From contig JACCIC010000017.1 of NCBI GenBank assembly GCA_018907035.1, positions 1 through 64,000 on the forward strand: a stretch of DNA of 64,000 nucleotides. The letters are read 5' to 3'. The notes beneath the pieces are model-generated. The model was given only the letters and a program-made list of their open reading frames with translations, was not told the DNA's origin and made no database searches. Shown in pieces: positions 11,046 to 22,044 of this stretch; the first letter of the stretch is position 1; each line of letters starts with the position of its first letter. The DNA is from Sycobia sp. Sy_11. Its lineage: Eukaryota; Arthropoda; Insecta; Hymenoptera; Epichrysomallidae. The position numbers were made by a program, and so were the translations under genes.

Positions 11046-11882
11046 TAAAATAAAAATAAAAACTAAAAAATAAAAAATAAAAATAACAATAAAAAATAAA
11101 AAATAAGAAATACAAATAATAAATAATAAAAATAAAAAATAAAAATTAAAAATAAAAATTAAATTAAAAATTAAATTAAAATGATAATGACAGTCAGACT
11201 GTCCTTGTTTATATTCACCCCCGTAGACTAATCTGAAAATAAAATATTAGCTGAAAAAATTCTTTGTTAGTAAAGTGCAGTCTGACTGTCCCCAACACCC
11301 TTACCTAATTGAAGACTTGTCCAACGTTTCGAGCTCGCTACGGCTCCTCATCAGGGACTAATCTAAACCTTATATTCTAATCTATATATACTCATCCCCA
11401 CCACCAAATTTCGTAAATTAAATATAAATTCCCCCTCTACACAAATTGTCCAAAACCAATCAATTTAATAAGGAATGATAAACACTGTCCAATATATTTA
11501 ATTATATTTAATTTACGAAATTTGGTGGTGGGGATGAGTATATATAGATTAGAATATAAGGTTTAGATTAGTCCCTGATGAGGAGCCGTAGCGAGCTCGA
11601 AACGTTGGACAAGTCTTCAATTAGGTAAGGGTGTTGGGGACAGTCAGACTGCACTTTACTAACAAAGAATTTTTTCAGCTAATATTTTATTTTCAGATTA
11701 GTCTACGGGGGTGAATATAAACAAGGACAGTCTGACTGTCATTATCATTTTAATTTAATTTTTAATTTAATTTTTATTTTTAATTTTTATTTTTTATTTT
11801 TATTATTTATTATTTGTATTTCTTATTTTTTATTTTTTATTGTTATTTTTATTTTTATTTTTTAGTTTTTATTTTTATTTTA

Positions 11883-11913
<31 letters not shown>

Positions 11914-12132
11914 TTATTTTTGGTTGAAATTGATTGGACTGTAAGACCAATAAAAAATATTTATCATAAGACGATGGAAGCTATTGCTTTAGGTAAAGGT
12001 CTCTATCTTATGCCATATAAGCATGGAATGGGGTTATTTCTGAAACCGCATATCGGACATGGACAAGTTAAAAAAAAACTTCGATTTAACTTTGCCAAAT
12101 CGATCGTGCATTATCAGATTATGATCTTATGA
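10370..12132 (+). pseudogene. Polinton PLA2-like virion protein, split by a foldback insertion
   Basis: The N-terminus resembles the phospholipase A2 domain of parvovirus-type virion proteins. The calcium-loop motif Y-C-G-P-G-T is followed, after a frameshift near 10428, by A-C-K-E-H-D with the catalytic His-Asp pair. A basic middle (about 10620-10780) follows, then a hydrophobic segment V-L-P-F-L-I-P-L-F-A-G-L and A-A-G-A-A-G-I-A, which may be membrane-active. After another frame change near 10900 the gene is interrupted at about 10957 by a 1-kb inverted-repeat element. It resumes at about 11966 with T-M-E-A-I-A-L-G-K-G-L-Y. The frame is open upstream of 10370 (R-R-L-L-D-R-V-I) without an ATG, so 10370 may not be the original start. 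Its family role, membrane penetration during entry, is inferred from PLA2 homology. Confidence 0.85.
10958..11965. mobile_element. Foldback (long inverted-repeat) transposon
   Basis: Two nearly identical arms of about 466 bp (10964-11430 and 11500-11964) are reverse complements around a 69-bp spacer. ATAAGAC at 10951-10957 and 11966-11972 flanks the insertion, consistent with a target duplication of about 7-8 bp. Each arm holds two short palindromes of the form CAGTCNGACTG about 90 bp apart, and a purine/A-rich AAATA-type tract. There is no ORF of note. It disrupts the PLA2-like gene. High arm identity suggests recent insertion or gene conversion. Confidence 0.9.
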
Positions 12133-12472
12133 AATATGCACGTAATTAAAAATTCCATATTTTCCAGGCGTTTTCATAAGAAATAATCTGCCTCATAATG
12201 GTCCATAGTACAATGAATCTGCTATTGTTAATCTTGATGATTCACAGAATAAAGGTACTCATTGGGTGTCTTATCGAAAGAGAGGTTCTGATGTAATGTA
12301 CTTTGACAGTTTTGGTGATTTAAGACCTCCCATAGATCTCATGAAATATTTCAATGTAAATGAAATAAAATACAACTATAACAGATATCAGAAGTTCGAT
12401 TCATTTATTTGTGGTGACCTTTTGTCTTCATTTCTTAACCGATAGTCTATAAAGAAGGACTTGATTGTCTAA
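12090..12472 (+). pseudogene. Polinton adenain-like cysteine protease (broken)
   Basis: This is the Ulp1/adenovirus-type maturation protease of Polintons. The readable order is L-S-D-Y-D-L-M-K-Y-A, I-P-Y-F-P-G-V-F, L-P-H-N-G-P, then T-H-W-V-S-Y with the catalytic His (12260-12262), Y-F-D-S-F-G with the Asp, and F-I-C-G-D-L-L with the catalytic Cys. The His usual after C-G in this family is Asp here. Frame changes occur near 12100 and 12155. Nonsense codons lie at 12206-12208 and 12443-12445. A natural stop is at 12470-12472, just before the minor capsid gene. It probably processed capsid or core proteins before decay. Confidence 0.8.
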
Positions 12473-12498
12473 ATTTAATCATTCTCGGTCAATCAGTC

Positions 12499-13182
12499 AT
12501 GGAAGATAGTTTCACTTTGACTCTCTCAGGCAGATTTTCTGTTTTAGAAGCTGATTATTTTCCCTCTATTGAACTAGCAAAGCATAAAAAATTTGCTTTA
12601 GGCTTAGTCGAACTGTTAACCTTTAACTCAATTCCGAATATTGACAATACAAATAATAAACTACATTTACAGTGGGAAGTGGTTACTATTCCCACCGGTA
12701 GTTACGAGATTAACGATATCCATCAATTTTTATCAACCACATTGAAATCCAAAGGAATTGATTTTTCCTTGAAAGCCAATAACACATTTAGAAGTGAAAT
12801 AAAGTGCAGTGTTCCATTAGATCTTAGTTCTCAAACATCGATAGGTAGTCTTCTGGGCTTTGCTCCTCGTATTCTCAAGAAAAATACTGAGCACAGTTTT
12901 GATTTACCAGTGAAAATATTGAAAATCAACGCACTCAAAGTCGAGTGTAATATTACTGCGGGAGCTTTCATTAACAATAAAAAGGTTCATACCATTCATG
13001 AATTCTTTCCCAGAGTTCCTCCAGGATATAAAATCATTGAAGTTCCATCTCATGTTATATATCTACCACGGAGTGTTAAGTCTATAGATCATCTTCAAAT
13101 TCGAATAGTCGATCAAGAGGGAAATTTGGTTAATTTTCGAGGAGAGGAAATTACTATTAGACTTCATATCAAATCTATATAA
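12499..13182 (+). CDS. Polinton minor capsid protein (penton-type single jelly roll)
   Basis: This intact 227-residue frame, MEDSFTLTLSGRF..., directly follows the protease and precedes the major capsid gene. That is the usual place of the Polinton minor capsid protein, which forms the fivefold vertices. The sequence is rich in alternating hydrophobic residues with little helix signal (for example I-Y-L-P-R-S-V-K...L-Q-I-R-I-V), as expected for a beta-sandwich. Its stop TAA overlaps the ATG of the next ORF by one base (TAATG), suggesting translational coupling. It is the only large morphogenesis gene here without a break. Identification rests on gene order and general sequence character. Confidence 0.82.
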   Translation: MEDSFTLTLSGRFSVLEADYFPSIELAKHKKFALGLVELLTFNSIPNIDNTNNKLHLQWEVVTIPTGSYEINDIHQFLSTTLKSKGIDFSLKANNTFRSEIKCSVPLDLSSQTSIGSLLGFAPRILKKNTEHSFDLPVKILKINALKVECNITAGAFINNKKVHTIHEFFPRVPPGYKIIEVPSHVIYLPRSVKSIDHLQIRIVDQEGNLVNFRGEEITIRLHIKSI

Positions 13183-13337
13183 TGGGGATAGTTTATAATT
13201 CTATCACGCATATAAGTTCTCCACCATGTCAATCGACAATCAGTCGATTGAAGAATTGGAAACCGTTAACACGGAAGAGCATTCAGTTCCTCCAAAGTTT
13301 GGGTTTAAAAGTTCGTGGGAAAAATTCAATTGTATAA
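13182..13337 (+). CDS. 51-codon Polinton ORF between the capsid genes
   Basis: A 51-residue frame starts MGIVYNSITH at 13182, overlapping the stop of the minor capsid gene by one base. It ends in TAA at 13335-13337, 21 bp before the major capsid ATG. The sequence is basic (T-I-S-R-L-K-N-W-K-P-L-T). Its exact fit between two capsid genes and its intact frame suggest a real small structural or assembly protein. I know no function. Confidence 0.6.
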   Translation: MGIVYNSITHISSPPCQSTISRLKNWKPLTRKSIQFLQSLGLKVRGKNSIV

Positions 13338-13358
13338 TTTTCTGCTGCTTTTTGAAAA

Positions 13359-14601
13359 ATGGACGAAATTCTAAAAATTCAATCAGGTATCATGCTCGAT
13401 GAGTCAATTGCTCATTACGAAATCCACGCACATCAGCCATACACAGCACTAAGCTTTGATAATAATGACGAAATTCGTATTTCTAACCAATATCAAGATT
13501 TGCGTCTTCTACCATCACGAAGTTCTATCCATATTACTGGAAAGTTTTAAAAAAACTGATGGCAATTTGCCTATGACATCTAGATTTGTTAACAATGCTA
13601 TTTGTCAACTTTTTGATGAAATTCGCTATGAAATTAATGGAGTAGAAATAGATAAAAGTAAAAATGTCGGATTAAATAGTGTGATGAAAGGGTGGACTTC
13701 GTTTATTCCCAATGAGACTCTCATGCTTGAAAATGCAGGCTGGCTTAGCAATGAAGAAGTGTCGAAATCTCTGGTGGATAAACAAGGAAAATTTGACATT
13801 GCTATTCCACTGAGTATGATTTTGGGCTTTGCAGAAGATTACAAAAAAATAGTAATTAATATGAAGCATGAACTTATTCTCATAAGATCAAGATCGAACA
13901 TTAATGCAATTATCCACGAAGGTACTACAGTTGGTAATAATATTATATATCAAGAATGTGACATAAAAATAAGCAAGATTGAATGGCTAATGTCTTATGT
14001 CATTGCATCTGATAAACAAAAAATACAACTTTTAAATTTTATTGGCAAGGATAGTCCTATCTCAATGTGTTATCGTTCATGGGAACTATTTGAATATCCT
14101 GTTCTACCAAGCGCTAATAAACATATCTGGACAGTGAAAACTTCCAATCAATTGAAAAAATCTCGTTTCATCATTCTTGGCTTACAGTCGAAGAAAAAAA
14201 ATGAACGTGCTGCAAATGCAAGTCGTTTTGATCATTGTAATATAAGTAATGTGAGGCTTTTCTTAAATTCACAATATTAATCATATAATAATCTAAATCT
14301 TGACATTGCTAATAATCAATATGCATTACTCTATGATATGTATGCAAATTTTCAAAAATCATACTATGCAAGAGATCCTCAACCACTCCTTACAAGGACA
14401 AACTTTCTTTTCAATGAACCACTCATAGTTATCGATTGTTCGCGATAAAATGAATCTATAAAGAACGCTCCTGTAGATGTGCGGCTAGAAATTGAGGCAA
14501 GAAATAATTTCCCAAACAATACTACAGCTTATTGTTTGATCTTGCATGACCGTATCGTTCAGTATAATTCAATAAGCGGAGATGTGAGAAAGATTATTTA
14601 A
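13359..14601 (+). pseudogene. Polinton major capsid protein (double jelly roll, broken)
   Basis: This matches the expected place, about 415 codons and general sequence of the Polinton major capsid protein, which forms trimeric hexon-like capsomers. The frame starts MDEILKIQSG at 13359. A one-base change near 13548 shifts it after I-H-I-T-G-K-F, and it resumes K-T-D-G-N-L. Recognisable segments include C-Q-L-F-D-E-I-R-Y-E-I-N-G and I-P-L-S-M-I-L-G-F. Two in-frame TAA codons (14278-14280 and 14446-14448) precede the natural end at 14599-14601. The C-terminal segment A-R-N-N-F-P-N-N-T-T-A-Y-C-L-I-L-H-D is preserved. The last gene of the plus-strand morphogenesis block, it cannot make a full product now. 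Confidence 0.9.
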
Positions 14602-14702
14602 ATAGCTAATGGATAATATTACGAAGCGAAACTCTTAAAATTATTCTATTAGACCTCCATTAGCAACCAACAGAAAAAAAAGCAACTAAAAAGTAGAATT
14701 AA

Positions 14703-14914
14703 TAGCTATAAGCATACTGGCACATTTCAAGGCGCACTGTCCGCTCCTCCAGGCACTTCTCGATTCGAAAGGCACCTTGAGTAATTCGTCGGTGTGACGT
14801 CGGACGGGATACTGGCACAATTTTGAGGAGTGGGAGTGTGACAGAATGAATGTATACGTTCTGGTACAGTTTTGCTGTGCCTGAATGCCTATGTGCCAGT
14901 ATGCCTATAGCCTA
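14703..14914. mobile_element. MITE with about 22-bp terminal inverted repeats and TA flanks
   Basis: The left end, GCTATAAGCATACTGGCACA, is the inverse of the right end, TGTGCCAGTATGCCTATAGC, with few mismatches. TA lies at 14703-14704 and 14913-14914, as expected for a Tc1/mariner-type target duplication. The 200-bp interior has no ORF. It lies about 100 bp beyond the major capsid gene. Confidence 0.65.
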
Positions 14915-14929
14915 TCTACTACTATTACT

Positions 14930-16030
14930 TCTAAGATCACTATGTTCTGTGTTTGAGAGCAACAATATTAATATTTGAAAAATCATCATTACTGAGATCC
15001 TCAATTACATTTTCATAACATTACAATTATTTTGTCTTATAAATTTTCAGTATTTTCACAATATTCTACTAGTGATTTGATATAAGTTACAAAAATTATT
15101 GAAAGTGAAAACTGGTTTTCAATTGATTTTAAAATGATTTCAAATAATTTTCTTCATTAATGATTACGGTTATTACAAGTGATTTAACCGATTTTAAACG
15201 GTTTTCAAATGACTTGTGTAAAAGAGTACAATGATTTCACAGAGTAAGCAGGACGGCTGTGTAATTTTATGTGGGTACCTATTTTGTTGAAAAAAAGAAA
15301 TAATTTAGCATCTCCAATTCCCTTGTTTACCATAAACTTTTCAAAGACAGACCCACAAGTACATATTAAAAGAATTTTTAAATTATATTTTTATAGTACT
15401 GTATTCCCACGTTATAAATAAGTGAGTGCATGGGCACACTTTTAATAAGCTTCTTTTTTATCGAATAATAAAAGCAATCATTTCGAAACTTACACGCATT
15501 GGTACTCATACATATTTACATATACTTGTTTTGTAAAAATTGATTCCATCACTTTCTTTTCTTTAAATTAGAAATGTTTATAAATAATAAAACTATAAGT
15601 TGTTTTTTAAGCATCGCACATTTATGTGTAATTGAGTGAGAAGTCTAATTAGCAAAACATTTCATTTATATAAGTAAATACAATACATTGATTATATTGA
15701 TAAATATATTACTTTCAAGAGAAGTTTCAAATGATAAGGAATTCGAATACACCATACTTGTCTTATTTTATACTATCGTAGAAAGTAATATTAAAGAGAT
15801 TTCACAAATTTTTGAGAGTTATATTTAGTATATTTATATTCTGAAATGTCATTTGTTTTTCTTTGTAAATAATATATTTTTTCTTATTTTATTAAGAAAA
15901 GAATCCTAGATGTACTATTTATATAAGCATATTAAGTGATTTTTACAAAAGAGCGTATGATCGGAATGAAACTAAAGGCATTTTTATATATTCATGAAGA
16001 ATATTTGACTATACTATAAATTTTTTTTTG
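14930..16030 (+). repeat. Unclassified interspersed repeat, copy A
   Basis: Long AT-rich non-coding DNA aligns by eye, in reverse complement, with 56540-57440. Shared blocks include AAAACTGGTTTTCAATTGAT, GATTTCAAATAATTTT and CACGTTATAAATAAGTGAG. There is no coding potential. The family is not identified. Confidence 0.5.
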
Positions 16031-16077
16031 AATATCAAATATTTTTAGATATATAAGATCTGATTTTCAATTAATGC

Positions 16078-16205
16078 ACGAAACTTCCCAGGAAAGTCGA
16101 CGACAAACACCTGGATATCATGTTGTACCGTTAGAACACGAAACTCTCAGTAGAAGTCGTCGCGACACACCTGGACATCGTGTTCTACCGCTCGCACACG
16201 ACATT
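16078..16205 (+). repeat. Two units of the dispersed 60-bp minisatellite
   Basis: Two roughly 60-bp units, each with AGTCG...ACACCTGGA.ATC.TGT.CTACCG, match the large array at 23101-24180. Short open frames across them are by-products of the repeat period. Confidence 0.7.
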
Positions 16206-16345
16206 ATGCTCTGTAGTAGCCAAGTGTATAACAAACATTATAGTATTGTAGTAATAGATACAGCTGCATATAGTATATACGTATAGTAATATTTAAAATA
16301 AAAATCGTTTTTGAAAGAAAAGGTATAAAAAGATTATAGATTATA

Positions 16346-16392
16346 TGACGTTATGTGACGTTATATTATGACGTTAATATTATGTGACGTTA
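16346..16392 (+). repeat. Four clustered TGACGTTA motifs
   Basis: TGACGTTA occurs at 16346, 16356, 16369 and 16385. TGACGT is a half-site for CREB/ATF-type factors. The cluster may instead be a degenerate short tandem repeat. No gene follows. Confidence 0.4.
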
Positions 16393-16399
16393 ATAATAA

Positions 16400-17690
16400 T
16401 TCATCAACAAAGCAATACCATCGAATCTCTTTTTGCTGCTTATTGCAATTAGCTGCTTTCTGCAACAACTAACAAAAAGTAAAGCAGAACTCATTTTTTA
16501 GCTGCCATATCTGAAAAATGTAGTTGATGTATATTTACGAGAGAAAAAGAACTTTTGAACAACGCATGGAGCTTGATGACGAGAAAAAACTGGGATATGC
16601 GAGCTACTTTTAAAGCCCATTGCATAATAGACGTGCCCACGCGCGCCGTCCTTCCCCTGCCGCGGGAGTTCATTTTCTCAAAAGGTTAGATGCATCGTGT
16701 GTGCACTGTAGCTTACCGATCCGATCTATGGAAGCTTCAAAAACTGCATAGTGTTTCGGAACTGCAGTGCTTCATTCTCACAATGGTGTCATTTTATAGA
16801 GGATTATTTGCACCCCTCATAAGATAATTTTTTTCTTAGATTGTAATTAAACTATTAGATTAAATTTTATCTTCAAAATTATATAATATATAAAAATTTA
16901 TATTTTCTTTTTATATGTTGTTTAATATATTTATTTCACTTACAATGTAAATTTTTTATTCATTACGTGCAATTTGCGAAAATGTATTCAGATATTGATC
17001 GCCGTTAAAAGTTATTATAATCATTTTTTTTTTAATTATATACAAGGCTAACGTTATAATAACAATGACATAAAATAATATTTGTCAGACGAGCGTGAAC
17101 TTTCATTTTACACAAATTACTACTGTTGAATTGACGAAGCTAGCGCATGTTCTAAAAAATGTTATTATCACATGCTATAAAAGTAATATTATATGCCTGA
17201 TAAAGAGTCACTGCATAATATTTTTTCTGCCTTAACTAACTAAAATAAGTAAGAATAACCGAGATTATCGGTATATTACACAGTATATAAGCTACCGCCT
17301 TGACATCTCCATGCCTTCTTAGACGTTTGAATAAACTAGATTAATTATTAGTGTTGAAGAAGTATCAAAAAGTGAAAGAAATTTGCAGCAAAAGTGAGAG
17401 AATAAAAAATGCAAAAAAAAGTGAGAGTGTTGGAGAAAATATATGAAAGAGGTAGAAAGTCTCGATGCAAAGTTAAAAGAGAGTTTGCCAATATAATACA
17501 ACACGTGGTTTGGGTTACCTACTCAGAACGATAAATTGATTTTATGTTATTCTTGAATTTATCGATTTCTAAATTATCCTTAAATTGAACGTGTATTGAC
17601 TTTAAAAATTAAAAATTGTTATGTTGGCTATTTTTAATTAAATTAATAAATATTTTTATCGGTCTAGTAGTTTTTATACTTCAATATATT
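16400..17690. other. Non-coding, AT-rich, nothing recognised
   Basis: Both strands are full of stops with only 60-codon chance frames. A small GC-rich spot lies at about 16630-16670. No repeat match was noticed elsewhere in the window. Confidence 0.5.
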
Positions 17691-17696
17691 ATACTA

Positions 17697-17830
17697 AAAT
17701 AATGACAGTTAGACTGTTCTTGTTTTTGATCACCCTCGAAGAATCTCAAATAGAAATTACTACTATAAATAAAATACAATTATATTAAAAATTAAAAATA
17801 ATAAAAATAATAAAAATGACTATCCCCTTA
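17697..17830 (+). mobile_element. Diverged relic of the foldback element family
   Basis: AATGACAGTTAGACTGTTCT and the following TTGTTTTTGATCACCCTCG closely resemble the arm of the 10958-11965 element (GACAGTCAGACTGTCCTTGT, then ATATTCACCCCCG). It too is followed by an AAAATAATAAAAA-type tract. Only one arm is recognisable. Confidence 0.6.
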
Positions 17831-17997
17831 TTTTGTTTGAAAATAGTATAAACTGCGTACCTGGTTTATTACAGTCTGAAGATTAGTTTCGAATAACAAT
17901 ATATTAAAATTAAAATCACATTTAAATTCATTTGGAATTGATAGTAGTTTTATAACATGCATTATCAGCATTCTTAATAAAATTTCAGGAGAGGAGG

Positions 17998-18000
<3 letters not shown>

Positions 18001-18045
<45 letters not shown>
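18001..18045. repeat. (TA)n microsatellite
   Basis: About 45 bp of pure TA dinucleotide. The flanking 17830-18990 holds nothing else that I recognise. Confidence 0.95.
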
Positions 18046-18046
<1 letters not shown>

Positions 18047-18989
18047 CACTGTATGTTAAAGATAAAATAAAACTAAAATATAATAAATAAAAATTATATT
18101 TCAGAAAGATCAATCATGTTACTTATACTTTTAGAAGTAATTTCTTCGTTTGGACACCATTTGTTTTTTTGTTGCTACATAGCATAAATTAAAATAAGAA
18201 TAAGAATGCTTTACTCAATAAGTAGCAATAAGCAATATCGGTGTTAAGCTTATTCAAAACAGCATTTTTTCTACATTCATAATTTCTTTATTTGGCAGGT
18301 GTTGTGGCAATGTGAATCTCCCTACTTCTGCCGCGCACCGTGTACCATTGCACAGCTCATTAGCTGTTTTCTTGTGGTATTTAAATGAATATAATTATTT
18401 AATCACTGTCAATAAATTTATTAGATTTAAAATTAGTTACAATTCTATTTTCTCCGTTTACTGAGAATTGATTTCCCGCCGGGTTGACCAATTCTGCTCT
18501 ACTTTATTTTTGAAAACCAAACTTAGTGTATACCATACATATTTGTAGAAGTGAGGTTGGAAGGAAACAAATGGTGGGAGAAATCGGCATATTAGGAGCG
18601 GTATACTTCAGGTATACAAAAGGTGTAAATCTTGGCGCAAAACGGTATTGTACTTAATCCGATGTAATGTGAATAATCGTAACCAGCTGTCGCCTTAAGT
18701 ACTTAATTAAAGACAATATATTGCAATATATTGGACGTACAGAAGATGAAAACTCAAATACATGTATTTCATAATTTACAATAACAAGATATTTCACAAT
18801 TATTTCTTTTAGCTAGTTTCAAACACGTCGATCTCATAAAAGATAATGAAGGTTCGCTTAGATATTTATTATGCACAACAATTTTTAATTCGGATTTAAT
18901 GCTCGACATAAATTATAATTAAAATAAAACTAGATAATTCATATTATTCATCTTTTTAAGTAGTGTATATATCAAAACAAAAAGAATAA

Positions 18990-19485
18990 TATAAATGCTA
19001 TGTTCAAAATTTTTACGCAGTACCCTTTCCGTTAAAACCTTTCTAAATGTTTCCCGGTTAATATTCAATTCATCAGCCAACATTCGAATGGGGTTAGTCG
19101 ACGGTCTTGAAGAACAAGGGCGCGGACGCGCTGCACATTCGCGTCGGTTCGCACTTGAATTGGCCTTTCGCTCCGCGCATCGTCTTGGACACTTTTACGA
19201 CTTCTTTTAAACCTCTTTAATACCGCCGAAGCACCTGACTACGACTTACTTTTTCATAAGTTTTTGTCGCGGTTTCGTCGAGTTTCGTACAAAATTTTAT
19301 CGCACATCGTTGCTCTAAATTTCCCTGTTCCATTTTCTTGACATGTACTACTCGCGCGTTCATACAAAACACTAAACAGCTGGCAAAAAAAAATTCTTAC
19401 AAGGGTCATCAAGGTCTCTATCGAGAGCGTAGGGATCTACTATTATAGAGTTATAGGTTCGCCGTGTTACCACAGGCCGAGGAAT
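18990..19485 (-). pseudogene. Mariner transposase N-terminal relic
   Basis: On the minus strand the sequence reads L-E-Q-R-C-A-I-K-F-C...L-D-E-T-A-T-K-T-Y-E-K-V, then K-S-V-Q-D-D-A-R-S-E-R-P. This is the helix-turn-helix N-terminal half of a mariner transposase, with several frame breaks. It is the same family as the element at 43615-44610 (shared I-K-F-C.K-L-D-E-T-A-T-K-T-Y-E-K-V). The catalytic half is missing. It abuts the BEL/Pao relic, so it probably inserted into or next to it. Confidence 0.75.
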
Positions 19486-19559
19486 AAAATCGGTGGCATT
19501 ACTTAATTGACTGACGTCGTAATAGACGTATGATAGATTTATTGTTCATATCTATGGAT

Positions 19560-22040
19560 CGTATATATATATACAGGCACCATATGCTGCTTCGCTGGTG
19601 TCGCAGAATCCATGCATTTGAATTTTCATATCTCATTAAAACTTGTCGTAAATGAAAGTTTTGACAAAATGCTAGTTGATTTTTAAAGGTGAGCCATTTA
19701 AAATGTATTGTTGAAAGAACAGATTCGTCCGAATCGACTTGATCTAACTATAAACTTTACATAATTAATTTTGCGTTAACTATAACAGGACTGTGTAAGC
19801 CAAGGGGATCAGAAATCAGTGCTATACTAGACAAAATGGACTGTTTCGTACTTTGATTTGGTTTCCAGCAATAATACTTCAGGAGTAGGATAAACTATCT
19901 TCCTCAACATTCTAATGAATTTCTAAGGTTTTGACGGATTTAGAAGGATCTCCAAAGTAATGATATTTTTTAATTTCTGAGGTAAAGATTCCACTAGCCT
20001 TACATCATTTGATAATCATTGTCACATTTGGAAGCCACCGAGTCTTAATAAATCATTAATTTTATTTCGAACATTTATAACATTTACCATGGAATCGGTT
20101 CTTGTAATCAAATCATGGATATCAAAATTGTGCTTTAAGATTGCTGCGGGCGTCGGATAATTATGTTTCTCATCAATGGCTAATTGCCTTAAAATGCGAC
20201 TAGCTAAAAATAAAGCCTAAATTATTCTACATGTTAATGTACGTAATTTGAAAAGTTGTATTTTCTCTGTATTAAAATTTCTCCAGATAATGAATCGATA
20301 ATTTTGATCCGATTCATCTATTAAAATTTGTCTGTATATTTTCTCTATATCTGAGGTAAGTATATAACTATATGTACGAAATCTTTACAAAATAGATAAA
20401 AGATTATCTTGGACGACAGGTCCGTTTCGCAGACAGTCATTTGATGATCTTTCAGTACTAGATTTTTACCTTAAATTTGAATTTTTACTTAATATACGTT
20501 ATAATAATAAAATATTCTCAAGGCAACAGAGTATGATTCACCAATTTTATGAAGATTTTCATTAAATGCTAGTTTGACTATATAACAGCCAGAAGGTTAT
20601 CAATTAAAATTATCATTAAAATGTTTTTCTTCAAATGCTTCCTCGCAGAACGAGTATTTTATTTCCGGCACTTCTTCTACTTCCCAAAATTTTGAAAGCT
20701 GAACATTTAATAGGTTAATTGCTCAATTGCAATTTACACCTTTTGATTTTACTGTTTGCCTTATTAGTATAGCAACAATACATCCGAATTTAGTCTTATG
20801 CACAATTGCTTCCTGATTTTCAATACCATACTGTCTTACATGTAAAATTTTGTAGAAAATTTCTGCACCTATTAATCTATCAATCTTTGAAGACTTATAA
20901 AAGATAGGGTCACTTAATGGTATAGATGAGTGGCAAATTGAATTTATTTTTATTTATTTGAATTGAAGGTAAGGAATTAGTAATTATGGGAAATACTATT
21001 AATAATAAATTAATAATAATGGGAAAAACTAAGCATGTGAGGTTGGTTGTATAACGATTTTTCAATGATCAAATTATTGTAATAACAGAATGTTTTATTC
21101 GCGTTGCAATTTGGTATAAGCTATCAATGGGTATATTAATATTTTTGCATTTTCATTGTAAAATATTAGATAATTTTCCTATTATCCAATTGGCTTGCGC
21201 GCCATCATCTCATACAACTTGCGGCAATATGCAGCTTATTTTGATTATCTACAATTTTTATCTGCGCGGTGGCTAATAATATTTGATTTTGCTCATTGTG
21301 TTGAAAATTAACTAAGGTTTTGCGATTGATGACAGTTTCATTCGAATGCACTGATTTGTTATTTTAGTTATGCAGTAGTATATTGTATTTTTCCCGTATA
21401 CCTTACAGGGGCCGCAAATGCATGTATCACTAGTGTGGCTTTTAGGTAATTTATAATAAACAATTTATAATAATTTTTACTTTTAATCGCTTCGATTCTT
21501 TCGAATACTTACATTTTTAATAATTTTTTACAGTTATGTATCTTATGGTCCCCCTTAGAGTAATTGCAATATAGAAGCTTAGATGCGATATTTAGAATAT
21601 GTTGTTTGTTATTATTCACGATTTAAAAAGAATGATTTTTGATTTGTTATGGGTTTGTAGGAATGCTGAACAGTTTCTAAATGAATGGTTTCTAGAATTT
21701 GATAACGCATTTTTAAAAATCCACAAACTGTTTAAAGGCAGGTAATTCTTCATCTTTTATCGATTTTCTCCATTATTGATGCGTAATTTAGTCAAGTTTC
21801 ATGGCCATTAAATATATCAAAATAGCATTCAATGTATCGACCACCAATCCTAATGTTTTTAATACCCTAGTGTGTGTACTAATTCCGTCTAAAAGTTGCC
21901 TAATACTGGCAGCATTTTCGCGCCCTGCAAACTGGCATTTTCATTAATATCTACAAACGATTATGTACAAATAACTCGTTTGTTATCATAACAATCGACT
22001 AACAGCGACCATGCAACCTCATATTATTCATCCGAAGTTT
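19560..22040 (-). pseudogene. BEL/Pao LTR retrotransposon relic (gag, protease, RT, RNase H)
   Basis: There are no long open frames, but the minus strand preserves family order from right to left. Gag reads A-S-I-R-Q-L-L-D-G-I-S...V-L-K-T-L-G-L-V-V-D (about 21830-21950). Zinc-knuckle and protease-region traces end in L-L-A-T-A-Q-I-K-I-V-D (about 21250-21440). The RT lead-in is F-W-E-V-E-E-V-P-E-I (about 20680). RT is seen as T-S-D-I-E-K-I-Y-R-Q-I-L-I-D-E (about 20300), with the Y-V-D-D-type box decayed to F-D-I-H-D-L-I-T. RNase H starts M-H-G-F-C-D-T-S-E-A-A-Y-G-A-C (about 19575-19625). Many stops and indels are present. Integrase and LTRs were not found; a mariner relic lies at the 3' side and a Helitron-like copy at the 5' side. 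Confidence 0.8.
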
Positions 22041-22044
22041 CTAA

